Assembly (NCBI GenBank): GCA_022764505.1
Contig: JALEQJ010000005.1
Location: forward strand, 1 to 51,192
Direction: 5' to 3'
Source of the DNA: Phocaeicola sp.
GTDB lineage: Bacteria; Bacteroidota; Bacteroidia; Bacteroidales; Bacteroidaceae
DNA length: 51,192 nt
Part shown: positions 1-8,183 of the stretch, piece by piece
Position numbering within the stretch: position 1 is the first letter of the stretch
Layout of the letters: each line of letters begins with the position of its first letter
Notes under the pieces: model-generated
Databases searched by the model: none
What the model saw: the letters and a program-made list of their open reading frames with translations, nothing else
What the model was told of the DNA's origin: nothing
Made by a program: the position numbers and the translations under genes

Positions 1-171
1 ACGGCTGTCTTCTTCGGCATTGAATGCACCATTCAGTGAGAGATAGATAGTTTTTCCCTCTGTAGGATTTTGGGGAGTCTTTTCCTGTTCTTCGGGTGTA
101 TCTTTGCTGCACGCAGATAACCCTAAGAGCATAGCGAAAGCATACGCTCCCAATTTGTAAAAATTCTTCAT
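1..171 (-). CDS. Lipoprotein, N-terminal 57 residues (runs off the window)
   Basis: The reading frame is open from the ATG at 171 to the window edge. The first 21 residues are a lipoprotein signal: a Lys near the N-terminus, a hydrophobic core, and the lipobox LSAC with Cys21 as the lipidated residue. After it comes a Glu/Lys/Pro-rich linker and then TIYLSLNGAF, which looks like the first beta strand of a surface domain. The product should be an outer-membrane-anchored lipoprotein. The layout could suit a fimbrillin-like or other Bacteroidales surface protein, but too little is present to assign a family. Confidence 0.75.
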   Translation of the reverse strand, partial: MKNFYKLGAYAFAMLLGLSACSKDTPEEQEKTPQNPTEGKTIYLSLNGAFNAEEDSR

Positions 172-723
172 TTATTTTTGTTTAAAGATAGTTTGTGTGC
201 TGTGTGAGAATAGAAGTTTTCTATTTTGTTTTTGTTTTATATAGATGGTTCTGTTTTGTGATATTTAGAAAAATATGTCCGACAAAAGTAGATATTTATT
301 GCAGATTACTATCACTTTGTGTTTCGTGGTTAATTAAGTTTTTTTTTTTTTGTGTTTTGTTTGCGGTTTGCAGATTGTTTGTAAAGTCATGACTTTCGTT
401 GTGATACAGATTTTGAGGCAGGAAATATGTGTATATGATATGGCATTCGTTCCATTGTTATTGATATATGCGTTTACCCATAATAGAGTAGATTTCCGTC
501 TTTCTTTATCTTAACGTTTTGTGATTACCGCATACAGTACGGGCTCTTTATGGTTTTATTCATGAGAATTACCTTTGAAAGAGACAGCAAGAATACGTCA
601 TGTGGGAAAAATGGAATATAAAACTGTTCTTTTTTGCTTATTCTGTGTGCCTAAGGGAAGAGTACAGGACAACGAATAGCTTTTTTCTCTACCTTTGCCT
701 GCTGTAAAATAGACCATATAAAT
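172..723. other. 552-nt intergenic region between divergent genes
   Basis: No convincing gene is seen. The region is AT-rich, has a run of 13 T at 339-351, and must hold the promoters of both flanking genes. The plus-side -7 box lies at 690-697. On the minus side the best candidate is a weak TATCTTTA at 183-190. Confidence 0.5.
690..697 (+). promoter_or_regulatory. Candidate -7 box of the RND efflux operon
   Basis: TACCTTTG matches the Bacteroidetes -7 consensus TAnnTTTG and lies 26 nt before the adaptor start codon. No clear TTG is found 20 nt upstream, so the call rests on the -7 box alone. Confidence 0.45.
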
Positions 724-1791
724 ATGAAAACCAAGTATGTAGTGTTACTACTGAGTACACTTTTTTTATTAGCAAGTTGTGGTGGAAAGAAAGAAAAGGA
801 AGAACCACCACGGAGCGTAAAAATTTATGAAGTGAAAGCGGCTTCCGGAGGTATGAGCATTTCTTTCCCGGGAAAAGTGAAAGCACAAGGAGAAGCGCAA
901 CTATCCTTTCGTATAGCAGGACCTATCCATAAAATATATGCTAAAGCAGGCAAGAAAGTAAGAAAAGGAGAAGTGCTGGCTGTAATGGATCAGCGTGATT
1001 ATAATACCCAGTTGGCAGCTACCGAAGCAGAATACCAAAGTGTGAAAGCACAGGCAGAGAGAATCATTCGTCTATATGAACAACAGAGTGTTTCTACAAA
1101 TGATTACGACAAGGCTGTAGGTGCACTGAAACAAATAAATCAGAAACTGATAGCCCATAAAAATGCAGTAGGAGATACCCGTTTGATCGCACCTTACGAT
1201 GGATATATCCAGGAACCTCTGCGCAAAGAAGGAGAAACGGTAGGAGCCGGTATGCCTGTCTTGAGCTTTTACTCGGACGCTACACCCGAAGTGGAAATAA
1301 ATATCGCAGCTACAGACTATCTGAAACGAGATACTTACCAGAGCTATTCTTGTACCATAGATGCCTATCCGGGTGTCATCTTTCCTTTGGAATTGGTATC
1401 TATAGATCCTATTGCCAATCTAAATCAACTCTACACTATGCGTTTACGATTTGTTCCTGTAGAAGGGCAAACTATGCCTACCATAGGTATGAGTACTATG
1501 GTAAAAATAAATCTGAAAGATAGCGGACAGAGAGGAACCAATGTACCATTTTCTGCTATTTGGGAAAAAGGAGAAAAGAGCTATGTATGGGTGGTGAAAA
1601 GTGGAGATACCGCTTATGTAGAAGCACACGAAGTACAGGTAACGGAAGTCTCTCGCACAGGAATGGCTGTTTGTCAAGGTATAGAAGAAAATGTAAGCAT
1701 AGTAACAGCAGGCGTATATGTACTGAAAGAGGGGCAGAAAGTAAAACCTATTGCCCCCACATCTAAAACCAATGTAGGAGGATTGTTATGA
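724..1791 (+). CDS. RND efflux periplasmic adaptor (membrane fusion protein)
   Basis: This 355-residue protein is the periplasmic adaptor that would join the inner-membrane pump at 1788-4916 to the TolC-like channel at 4931-6331. It begins with a lipoprotein signal, lipobox LASC (Cys19), followed by a charged linker. Next comes a biotinyl-lipoyl half-motif (around residues 45-90, with AGKKVRKGEVLAVMD), a helical hairpin (about 95-140), the second lipoyl half (DTRLIAPYDGYI), then beta-barrel and membrane-proximal domains. Length and order fit the HlyD/AcrA family. Its stop overlaps the pump start by 4 nt (ATGA), which implies translational coupling. Nothing in the sequence shows the substrate, and no regulator gene is adjacent. 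Confidence 0.93.
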   Translation: MKTKYVVLLLSTLFLLASCGGKKEKEEPPRSVKIYEVKAASGGMSISFPGKVKAQGEAQLSFRIAGPIHKIYAKAGKKVRKGEVLAVMDQRDYNTQLAATEAEYQSVKAQAERIIRLYEQQSVSTNDYDKAVGALKQINQKLIAHKNAVGDTRLIAPYDGYIQEPLRKEGETVGAGMPVLSFYSDATPEVEINIAATDYLKRDTYQSYSCTIDAYPGVIFPLELVSIDPIANLNQLYTMRLRFVPVEGQTMPTIGMSTMVKINLKDSGQRGTNVPFSAIWEKGEKSYVWVVKSGDTAYVEAHEVQVTEVSRTGMAVCQGIEENVSIVTAGVYVLKEGQKVKPIAPTSKTNVGGLL

Positions 1792-4700
1792 TAAATTGGG
1801 GCGTATGGGCATTGAAGAATAAACGTTTGGTTTACTTCCTTCTGCTGATGCTCACCTTAGGGGGAGTAACGGCTTATATGAGTATGAGTAAACTGGAAGA
1901 CCCGGAAATAAAAGTAAAACAGGCGGCTATTGTTACTACTTATCCCGGAGCTTCTTCTCACGAAGTGGAACTGGAAGTAACGGATAAATTGGAAAAAAGT
2001 ATCCGTTCATTGGCTGCTGTGAAGACAGTGAAAAGCAGTTCTATGGCAGATGTCTCTGTTATTACGGTAGAACTCTCCGAACTTCTCTCCAATAAAGAAG
2101 TAGATCAAGCATTTGACTTGCTGAGAAGAAAGGTATACGATGTCCAAGGGGCATTGCCTACAGGTGCGCAGGAATCTGTGATTTTAGATGGTATGGGAGA
2201 TGTGTTCGGACTATTCTATGCCTTTCAATACGAGGGATATTCCAATGAAGAAGCTGTGCAGTACGCAGAGCTTATACAACGAGAAGTAAAAGGCATAAAA
2301 GGAGTTTCTCAAGTAGTCATCTATGGTAAGCAGGCACAAACAATCAATATAGACCTGAATGAGGAAAAGTTGGCAAACTTGGGTATTATGCCAATGCAAG
2401 TCCTTCAGCTGATACAAGGACAAAATGCTATCATATACTCCGGCTACTATGATGTGGGAGGACAGCGTATGCGGGTCTCTGTAAGTAACCGATATAAAAC
2501 GGTAGAAGATATTTCCGATCTTATCATTCAAGGTACGCAAGGCGACCAAATACGCTTAGGAGATATAGCACATATCAGTGAGGGATATGCTAATCCGCAA
2601 CGTTCCGGTATGAGGTTTGATGGTAAACAAGCATTGGGGATAGCCATATCTGCCAATTCCGGAACAGATATTACCAAAGTAGGAAAAGCTGTAGAAGAAC
2701 TCATACAGCGCATAGAGATAGAAAGACTTCCTGCCGGTATGAAGATGCACAAAGTGTTTTTCCAATCGGACAGAGTAAAAGACTCTTTGAATAGCTTTAT
2801 CATTAACTTGATAGAATCCGTACTGATTGTGGTCTTTATCCTCATTTTCTTTATGGGGTGGAGAAGTGGTGTCATTTTGGGTATAGGTCTTTTTGTTACG
2901 GTGATGGGATCTATCTTGCTCCTCAATACATTCAATGGTACTTTACAGCGTGTTTCTCTTATGGCATTTATTCTGGCTATGGGTATGCTGGTAGACAATG
3001 CTATTGTGGTTTTAGATGGCATACAGATAAATTTGGAAAAAGGAATGGAACGTAGCCGAGCATTGACAGAACCCGGTATGCAAACTGCTATGCCACTCTT
3101 AGGCGCTACACTTATAGCCATACTTTCATTCTTGCCTATATTTCTCTCTCCGGATACAGCCGGTATTTATGTACGAGATTTGTTTATCGTCTTGGCTGTT
3201 TCACTTATGTTGAGCTGGATATTAGCCTTGGTGATGAATCCTATCTTGGCAGATAAGATGATGCACCCCAAGAAACTTAAATCCGAAGGCGAAGCATATA
3301 CCGGACGTTTCTACGATACTTTGGAAAGAGTTGTCAAGTGGGTGTTGCACCACAGATGGGTAAGTGTGGGCTCCGTAGCCATTGTAGTACTTATTAGTCT
3401 TTGGGGTTATCGTTTATTGCCACAAGGTTTTTTCCCTGATATGGACTATAACCAGCTATATATAGAATACAAGCTTCCCGAAGGATATACCACCCAGCGA
3501 GTAGATCATGACCTGAAAGAAATAGAGGATTATCTGAGAGGAAGAAAGGAAATAGATCACGTAACCACAGCCATAGGAGGAACACCTGCCCGTTATAATC
3601 TGGTGCGTAGCATTACAGGTTCTTCTCTTTCTTACGGAGAACTGATAGTGGATTTTTATACGCCCAAAGATGCAGTAGAAAACTTGGACGAGATACAAGC
3701 TTATCTCACGGAACGCTATCCAGATGCACAAGTACGTGTGAAACGTTATAATCTTATGTATAAGGAGTATCCTATAGAATTGGAATTTAGAGGTCCGGAT
3801 CCGGCTGTGCTGAGAAATCTTGCAGAACAAGCAGTAGACATTATACAGAAAGATCCTAAAACGCTGATGGTGCGTAGTAACTGGTTTCCACGTGTTCCGG
3901 CATTACAAATAGACTACAATCAACCGAAAGCCTTGCGAGCAGGTCTTAGTAGGCGCGATATAGGATTGTCTTTACTTACGGCTACGTATGGCTTGCCTAT
4001 GGGAACTTTCTACGATGGCGCAGAACCAAAGACCATCACTATCCGTACGGTAAATCAAGAAGGACAACCTTTAGATGCTTTGGACAATGCTGCTATCTTC
4101 AGTATGCTTCCTTCTATCAATAAACTTGATAGAAAAACATTGGAGGGACTTCTTACCGGTGCTGTTACGAAAGAAGACATCATATCCTCTCTGTTACAGA
4201 GCAAACCGCTCAGCAGTGTAACAGATGGTGTACAGTTAATTTGGGAAGAGCCTATTATTATGCGTACAGATGGAGAGCGTTCTATCAAAGCACAATGTGT
4301 GCCTATTACGGGAGTGAGCAATGAAACATTACGCTCCAGTATAGCTCCGGCTTTAGAAAATATCGCTCTGCCGGAAGGTTACTCTATGAAATGGGAGGGA
4401 GAGTACGGTGCCAGCGAAGAGGCTACTACCTACCTGTTTATGTACTATCCTGTAGCCATTATCCTGATGATAGGTATTCTGATTATGCTCTTTGGCGACT
4501 ATAAGAAGCCTATCGTGATTATACTTTGCTTGCCTACATTGGCTATTGGTGTAGTGTGGGGTATGTACATATCCGGAAAGACCTTTAGCTTTACGGCAAT
4601 AGTGGCAGTACTGGGACTTATAGGTATGATGATAAAGAATATCATTGTATTACTAGACGAAGTTACTTTACTGACCTCCCAAGGCATAGACGAATATCAT

Positions 4701-4916
4701 GCTTTGGTAAGCAGTGCCAAAAGTCGTGTTCGTCCTGTGATGCTGGCTTCCGCTACTACCATTTTGGGTATGCTGCCCTTGCTTACAGATGCTCTCTTCG
4801 GACCTACAGCTGTGGTGATTATGGCTGGATTGATAGTGGCAACTGTGATGACTATTATTTTTGCTCCTTTGGTATACGCATTGCTTTACAAAGTTCGTAT
4901 CCCGGAAGAAAACTAA
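1788..4916 (+). CDS. RND family efflux pump, inner-membrane transporter
   Basis: At 1042 residues this is a full-length AcrB-type proton-driven pump with the usual duplicated plan: a TM helix at about residues 12-30, a large periplasmic loop, a TM block near 335-490, a second TM helix near 530, a second loop, and a last TM block near 885-1035. The TM4 proton-relay motif reads VDNAIVV, so Asp403 is present but the second Asp of AcrB is Asn404. The TM10 lysine is kept as Lys950 in IKNIIVLLDE. It lies between the adaptor gene (4-nt overlap) and the tolC gene (14-nt gap), forming a complete tripartite pump. Drug or metabolite efflux is likely; the substrate is unknown. Confidence 0.95.
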   Translation: MINWGVWALKNKRLVYFLLLMLTLGGVTAYMSMSKLEDPEIKVKQAAIVTTYPGASSHEVELEVTDKLEKSIRSLAAVKTVKSSSMADVSVITVELSELLSNKEVDQAFDLLRRKVYDVQGALPTGAQESVILDGMGDVFGLFYAFQYEGYSNEEAVQYAELIQREVKGIKGVSQVVIYGKQAQTINIDLNEEKLANLGIMPMQVLQLIQGQNAIIYSGYYDVGGQRMRVSVSNRYKTVEDISDLIIQGTQGDQIRLGDIAHISEGYANPQRSGMRFDGKQALGIAISANSGTDITKVGKAVEELIQRIEIERLPAGMKMHKVFFQSDRVKDSLNSFIINLIESVLIVVFILIFFMGWRSGVILGIGLFVTVMGSILLLNTFNGTLQRVSLMAFILAMGMLVDNAIVVLDGIQINLEKGMERSRALTEPGMQTAMPLLGATLIAILSFLPIFLSPDTAGIYVRDLFIVLAVSLMLSWILALVMNPILADKMMHPKKLKSEGEAYTGRFYDTLERVVKWVLHHRWVSVGSVAIVVLISLWGYRLLPQGFFPDMDYNQLYIEYKLPEGYTTQRVDHDLKEIEDYLRGRKEIDHVTTAIGGTPARYNLVRSITGSSLSYGELIVDFYTPKDAVENLDEIQAYLTERYPDAQVRVKRYNLMYKEYPIELEFRGPDPAVLRNLAEQAVDIIQKDPKTLMVRSNWFPRVPALQIDYNQPKALRAGLSRRDIGLSLLTATYGLPMGTFYDGAEPKTITIRTVNQEGQPLDALDNAAIFSMLPSINKLDRKTLEGLLTGAVTKEDIISSLLQSKPLSSVTDGVQLIWEEPIIMRTDGERSIKAQCVPITGVSNETLRSSIAPALENIALPEGYSMKWEGEYGASEEATTYLFMYYPVAIILMIGILIMLFGDYKKPIVIILCLPTLAIGVVWGMYISGKTFSFTAIVAVLGLIGMMIKNIIVLLDEVTLLTSQGIDEYHALVSSAKSRVRPVMLASATTILGMLPLLTDALFGPTAVVIMAGLIVATVMTIIFAPLVYALLYKVRIPEEN

Positions 4917-4930
4917 ATACATAAGAAACG

Positions 4931-6331
4931 ATGAAGAAATATCTCTTAGCGATATTATGGGGGATTTGCTTATTGCCCATAAATGCGATAGGACAAACTC
5001 TGTCTATGTCTATAGAAGAGGCTAAACAACGTGCTTTGGCTGCACATCAGAAAATGAAAATGGCAGAAGAGAGAATAAATGTGGCACACTATACACAAAA
5101 GGCTCTGAAAACCAATTCTCTTCCGAAAGTAGCGGCTACAGGTATTGCATATTATGCCACCCACAATAAGAAACAGACTTGGGACTTGGGAAAGATTTCT
5201 TTACCCTCTTCTGCTTTGGAAAAAATGCAAGGTCTTGCACAGCAATTTCCACAGATAGTACCACTCTTGGAACACTTCTCGGGTGGAATAAGCATACCTC
5301 CTTTTCAGTACCAATTGAAAACAGGTAATACTTATTTTGCCTCTGTTTTCTTGGAACAACCTATTTATACCGGTGGGAAAATTACAGCAGGAAATAAGAT
5401 GGGAGAGATAGGAGAGCGTATGGCAAAACAAAGCTTTCGGCTTTCTCAAGAAGAGGTGTGCTTGGAGGTAGAAGAGGCTTATTGGAAACTGGTGGAAGTA
5501 CGAGAACTGCAAGCTACTGCTATGGCTTATACGAAGACGATAGATGAATTGCACAGAGTGGTAAACAATGCGGTGAATGAAGGTTTACGCACCAAGGCAG
5601 ATGTGCTTCGTGTAGAGGTAGAGCAAAGTAAAGCCAATTTGCAATTAGAGCGTGTGAAGCATGGAGTACAGCTTGCTACGATGAATCTTTGTAGGGTTAC
5701 AGGCTTGCCACAAGATACGGAGCTACTGCCTACTTCTGTAGTAGAAGATAAGATACAGCCTGTTCCTACGGTGGAAGGAGATCTTAGTGCCAGACCGGAA
5801 TTGGCACTCTTGGAAGAGAAAGTAGCTATGAAACGAGCAGAAGAAAAGATGAAACGTAGTGATTTCTTACCGCAAATAGGTATCCGAGCCGGCTACAACT
5901 ATGTACGTGGACTGAGAATCAATGATAAACTACTGCTCAATGAAGGTACCCCTTCTGTGATGGTTTCTGTACAAGTCCCTATTTTCAACTGGGGAGAGGG
6001 AAAGAACAAGGTGCGTGCAGCACAGAGTGAAGTGAAGATTGCTTTGGCAGAAAAACAAGAAGCAGAAGAAAAGATGAGACTGGAACAACAGCAAGCTTAT
6101 CATTATTGCATAGAGCAACAGTTGGCTGTAGAGCTTACACGTAAAAATGTTTTGCAAGCAGAAGAACTTAATAGGCAAGTAAGGAATAGACACGAAGCAG
6201 GACTGGACACTACTGCCGATTTGCTGGAGGTAGAAGCTCTCCTTACCAAAGCAAAATCGGATTACATCACAGCAAAATCTGAATATAGAATAGCTCAAAC
6301 AAAGCTGAAGAAAGCTTTAGGGGAATTATAA
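4931..6331 (+). CDS. TolC-family outer membrane efflux channel
   Basis: A 466-residue outer membrane factor that would give the pump encoded just upstream its exit duct. A signal peptide (MKKYLLAILWGICLLPINAIGQ) is predicted to be cleaved near Gly-Gln. The mature part is dominated by long, Glu/Lys/Gln-rich heptad-like helices in two repeats, about residues 25-220 and 260-466, as in TolC/OprM proteins. The repeat-type segment SVQVPIFNWGEGKNKVRAA is characteristic of the family. It is the last gene of the three-gene efflux operon, and a bidirectional hairpin lies 158 nt downstream. Confidence 0.93.
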   Translation: MKKYLLAILWGICLLPINAIGQTLSMSIEEAKQRALAAHQKMKMAEERINVAHYTQKALKTNSLPKVAATGIAYYATHNKKQTWDLGKISLPSSALEKMQGLAQQFPQIVPLLEHFSGGISIPPFQYQLKTGNTYFASVFLEQPIYTGGKITAGNKMGEIGERMAKQSFRLSQEEVCLEVEEAYWKLVEVRELQATAMAYTKTIDELHRVVNNAVNEGLRTKADVLRVEVEQSKANLQLERVKHGVQLATMNLCRVTGLPQDTELLPTSVVEDKIQPVPTVEGDLSARPELALLEEKVAMKRAEEKMKRSDFLPQIGIRAGYNYVRGLRINDKLLLNEGTPSVMVSVQVPIFNWGEGKNKVRAAQSEVKIALAEKQEAEEKMRLEQQQAYHYCIEQQLAVELTRKNVLQAEELNRQVRNRHEAGLDTTADLLEVEALLTKAKSDYITAKSEYRIAQTKLKKALGEL

Positions 6332-6360
6332 TCATTGTTTTCTGATAGAAAGAAGATGGT

Positions 6361-6524
6361 CTTTACTTTCCATTTTTTATTTCATATCGCAGTTTATGTA
6401 TTTCATGCTATGGTTTATATAAATCTCTATGGAAGTTTACAAAAACTTCGGTACAGAATAAAACACTAAAGCTGATGGTGCGAAAAAGAAATAGGCTTTG
6501 GCATTTTTTTGCCAAAGCCTATTT
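6361..6524. repeat. Dispersed intergenic repeat, copy 1 (left side of heme operon)
   Basis: This stretch is clearly related, in the same orientation, to 16347-16519. Shared blocks are GGTTTATATAAA, GAATAAAACACT, AAGCTGATGG and the terminal hairpin arms. It also has a GAAGTTT-ACAA-AAACTTC inverted repeat at 6432-6449. No protein is encoded. It lies between the convergent tolC and hmuV genes. Confidence 0.75.
6489..6524. terminator. Bidirectional terminator between tolC and hmuV
   Basis: Perfect 15-bp stem AAATAGGCTTTGGCA / TGCCAAAGCCTATTT with a loop of six T. Both strands end in an A/T-rich arm. It sits between two convergent operons. Confidence 0.8.
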
Positions 6525-6560
6525 GGTTGAAAAAAAGCTTATATTGAAGTGCAAAAAGAA

Positions 6561-6887
6561 TTATTCCGGGACATAGATAATTTCTCCATTTTCCAATTCG
6601 TAAGCAATGCCTACTTTTTTCCCACGCTGTCCATCTTTAGAAGTTTGATTTTCCGATGGCGTATAGCGATTTATTTTGTTGCCTTCTTTTGTGATAATTT
6701 CCATATTCTCTTTACCGGGGTTTTTCACCATTGTGAAATCCTCTTTGCTTAAGATTTCTGTCATATCATACCGAGTTACGAGTGCCACCATGAGTGCTAC
6801 GGCAAATACCATAGCTACGTCAAAGAGATTTCCTACTACACTCATAGGGTCATTATCTTCACCTTTGTTCAGCAGTCTACGTTTCAT
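6561..6887 (-). CDS. hmuV: HmuV-like small membrane protein (DUF2149-like)
   Basis: This 108-residue protein has a short cytoplasmic N-terminus, one membrane helix (about residues 18-37, VVGNLFDVAMVFAVALMVAL) and a periplasmic tail. That plan resembles ExbD/TolR/MotB stator partners. Small DUF2149 proteins of this type accompany MotA/ExbB-like proteins in hmu operons. It overlaps hmuU by 4 nt and ends the operon. An inferred role is the partner of HmuU in a proton-driven complex that energises heme uptake or processing. The symbol is taken from operon position and is not proof of function. Confidence 0.72.
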   Translation of the reverse strand: MKRRLLNKGEDNDPMSVVGNLFDVAMVFAVALMVALVTRYDMTEILSKEDFTMVKNPGKENMEIITKEGNKINRYTPSENQTSKDGQRGKKVGIAYELENGEIIYVPE

Positions 6888-7483
6888 TTTTCTTCTTGGT
6901 TTTCTTTCAATAATTCAGCTATAAACTCCAAGTTGGTCAAGTCCTGTAAATACCAGCGTTGTTTGGCTTGTAGAGTGATAAACCCGATAGCTGCGGAAAA
7001 CAATCCTATTACGGTGGTAGAGAATGCTACTTGCATATTGTATGCCATAGAAGCTATATCTCCTGTGGATAACCCTACCAATGCGGGTCCCATAGGGATA
7101 AGTGTACCCATCAATCCGAGCATTGGTCCCATTTTGATTAGAGTTTTTGATATGGAAATCTCCTTGTCCGATGCTATTTCATAATCGGAGAGTAAACGCT
7201 GGCGCATGGCTAAGCTATCTGTCGTCAAGAGACGATTGATGTATATCACAGCCAAAGAGGGATTTTTCTTGGGGAGTACTTCTGCAAGATTTCTTACATT
7301 ATCCTTGTTAAGCAGATCCAGTTCTTTGCTGATGAGTGAGGAGGTACGTCTCATCATCATGTATTGACCGAAGAAACTTCCTATGAGCAAGAGTGCTCTG
7401 AAGAAGAAGAAAATAAGTAAAACCACAACAGGAACGAGAAGCCCGGTTGAAATCCAGTAAAGAATATCCGTAATGAAATTCAT
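6884..7483 (-). CDS. hmuU: HmuU: MotA/TolQ/ExbB proton channel family protein
   Basis: A 199-residue inner-membrane protein with a TM helix near residues 13-38, a long cytoplasmic segment, and two further TM helices near 115-135 and 148-170. The segment MGPMLGLMGTLIPMGPALVGLSTGD is the diagnostic MotA/TolQ/ExbB signature (GxxGTxxPMGPAL type). Members form proton-conducting stators with a single-TM partner, here probably the HmuV-like protein that overlaps it by 4 nt. In the heme operon it may drive HmuR or HmuS. It starts 4 nt after hmuT ends. Confidence 0.85.
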   Translation of the reverse strand: MNFITDILYWISTGLLVPVVVLLIFFFFRALLLIGSFFGQYMMMRRTSSLISKELDLLNKDNVRNLAEVLPKKNPSLAVIYINRLLTTDSLAMRQRLLSDYEIASDKEISISKTLIKMGPMLGLMGTLIPMGPALVGLSTGDIASMAYNMQVAFSTTVIGLFSAAIGFITLQAKQRWYLQDLTNLEFIAELLKENQEEK

Positions 7484-7487
7484 AATC

Positions 7488-8183
7488 TTATTGTTTTTTA
7501 ATGATACGTTTTAATCTAAATTTATATTCAATGATGCCACCTATTAACCCCAATATAGCTAAAGCCACAATACCCAGTAATGCACTCCAATTTATATAAC
7601 TTGTACCGCTTACTGCTGTTCGTCCGTTTACAGTGGCTACTACTCCCAATATGGCTATGAGAGCATTGGAAAGGAAAAGAATTTCAAGACGTAATTCTTT
7701 TTCCGGTAGAATCCATTTGATGCCCCATGTACCAAGTGGAATAAGGATAAATATGATAGCAGATAGAGACCAAGCAATCAGTGGGAATGAAACTCCGGGT
7801 AATGAAAATATACTCACTACCAGCAAGGCAAACAGCACGGGGAAAATGAGTGTTCCGGGAAACCAGCGTAAAATACGATATCCCCATACCATGTAAGGTT
7901 TTATTTTTCCTGATGTCTGTATTTGTGTGGCAATGACGCAGAATGCCATTTGTATCGCAACTTCAAGGGTGAGTAGCACAGATAAATCCAACATAAGCGC
8001 AGAGTCTGCCAGCCAATGAGATATTTGACTTTTGGATTGTTCTATGGCATACTTCCACATGAATCCTGTAAATAAAGCGCATATCGCAGCAGATAGCACG
8101 ATGAAATAAGTCTTGCGATAGGTCTGTTTCAAGAGATAATTGAAACAGACCAGCATCATCATTACTAAAACTACAGTCTCCAT
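7488..8183 (-). CDS. hmuT: HmuT-like polytopic membrane protein
   Basis: A 231-residue integral membrane protein with about seven hydrophobic helices (near residues 1-18, 25-43, 65-86, 106-127, 131-152, 165-184, 197-218) and a basic C-terminus (KFRLKRIIKK). I see no catalytic or transporter motif. Its position between hmuS and hmuU matches hmuT of the hmuYRSTUV operon of Porphyromonas gingivalis. The stop of hmuS and this start overlap as TAATG. Its biochemical role is not established; it may be the membrane scaffold or permease of the heme system. Confidence 0.7.
   Translation of the reverse strand: METVVLVMMMLVCFNYLLKQTYRKTYFIVLSAAICALFTGFMWKYAIEQSKSQISHWLADSALMLDLSVLLTLEVAIQMAFCVIATQIQTSGKIKPYMVWGYRILRWFPGTLIFPVLFALLVVSIFSLPGVSFPLIAWSLSAIIFILIPLGTWGIKWILPEKELRLEILFLSNALIAILGVVATVNGRTAVSGTSYINWSALLGIVALAILGLIGGIIEYKFRLKRIIKKQ

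Noticed and set aside
195-392. 65-codon plus-strand open frame in the first gap
   Set aside because: Low-complexity Phe/Cys/Val-rich translation of AT-rich DNA, with no ribosome binding site or family likeness.
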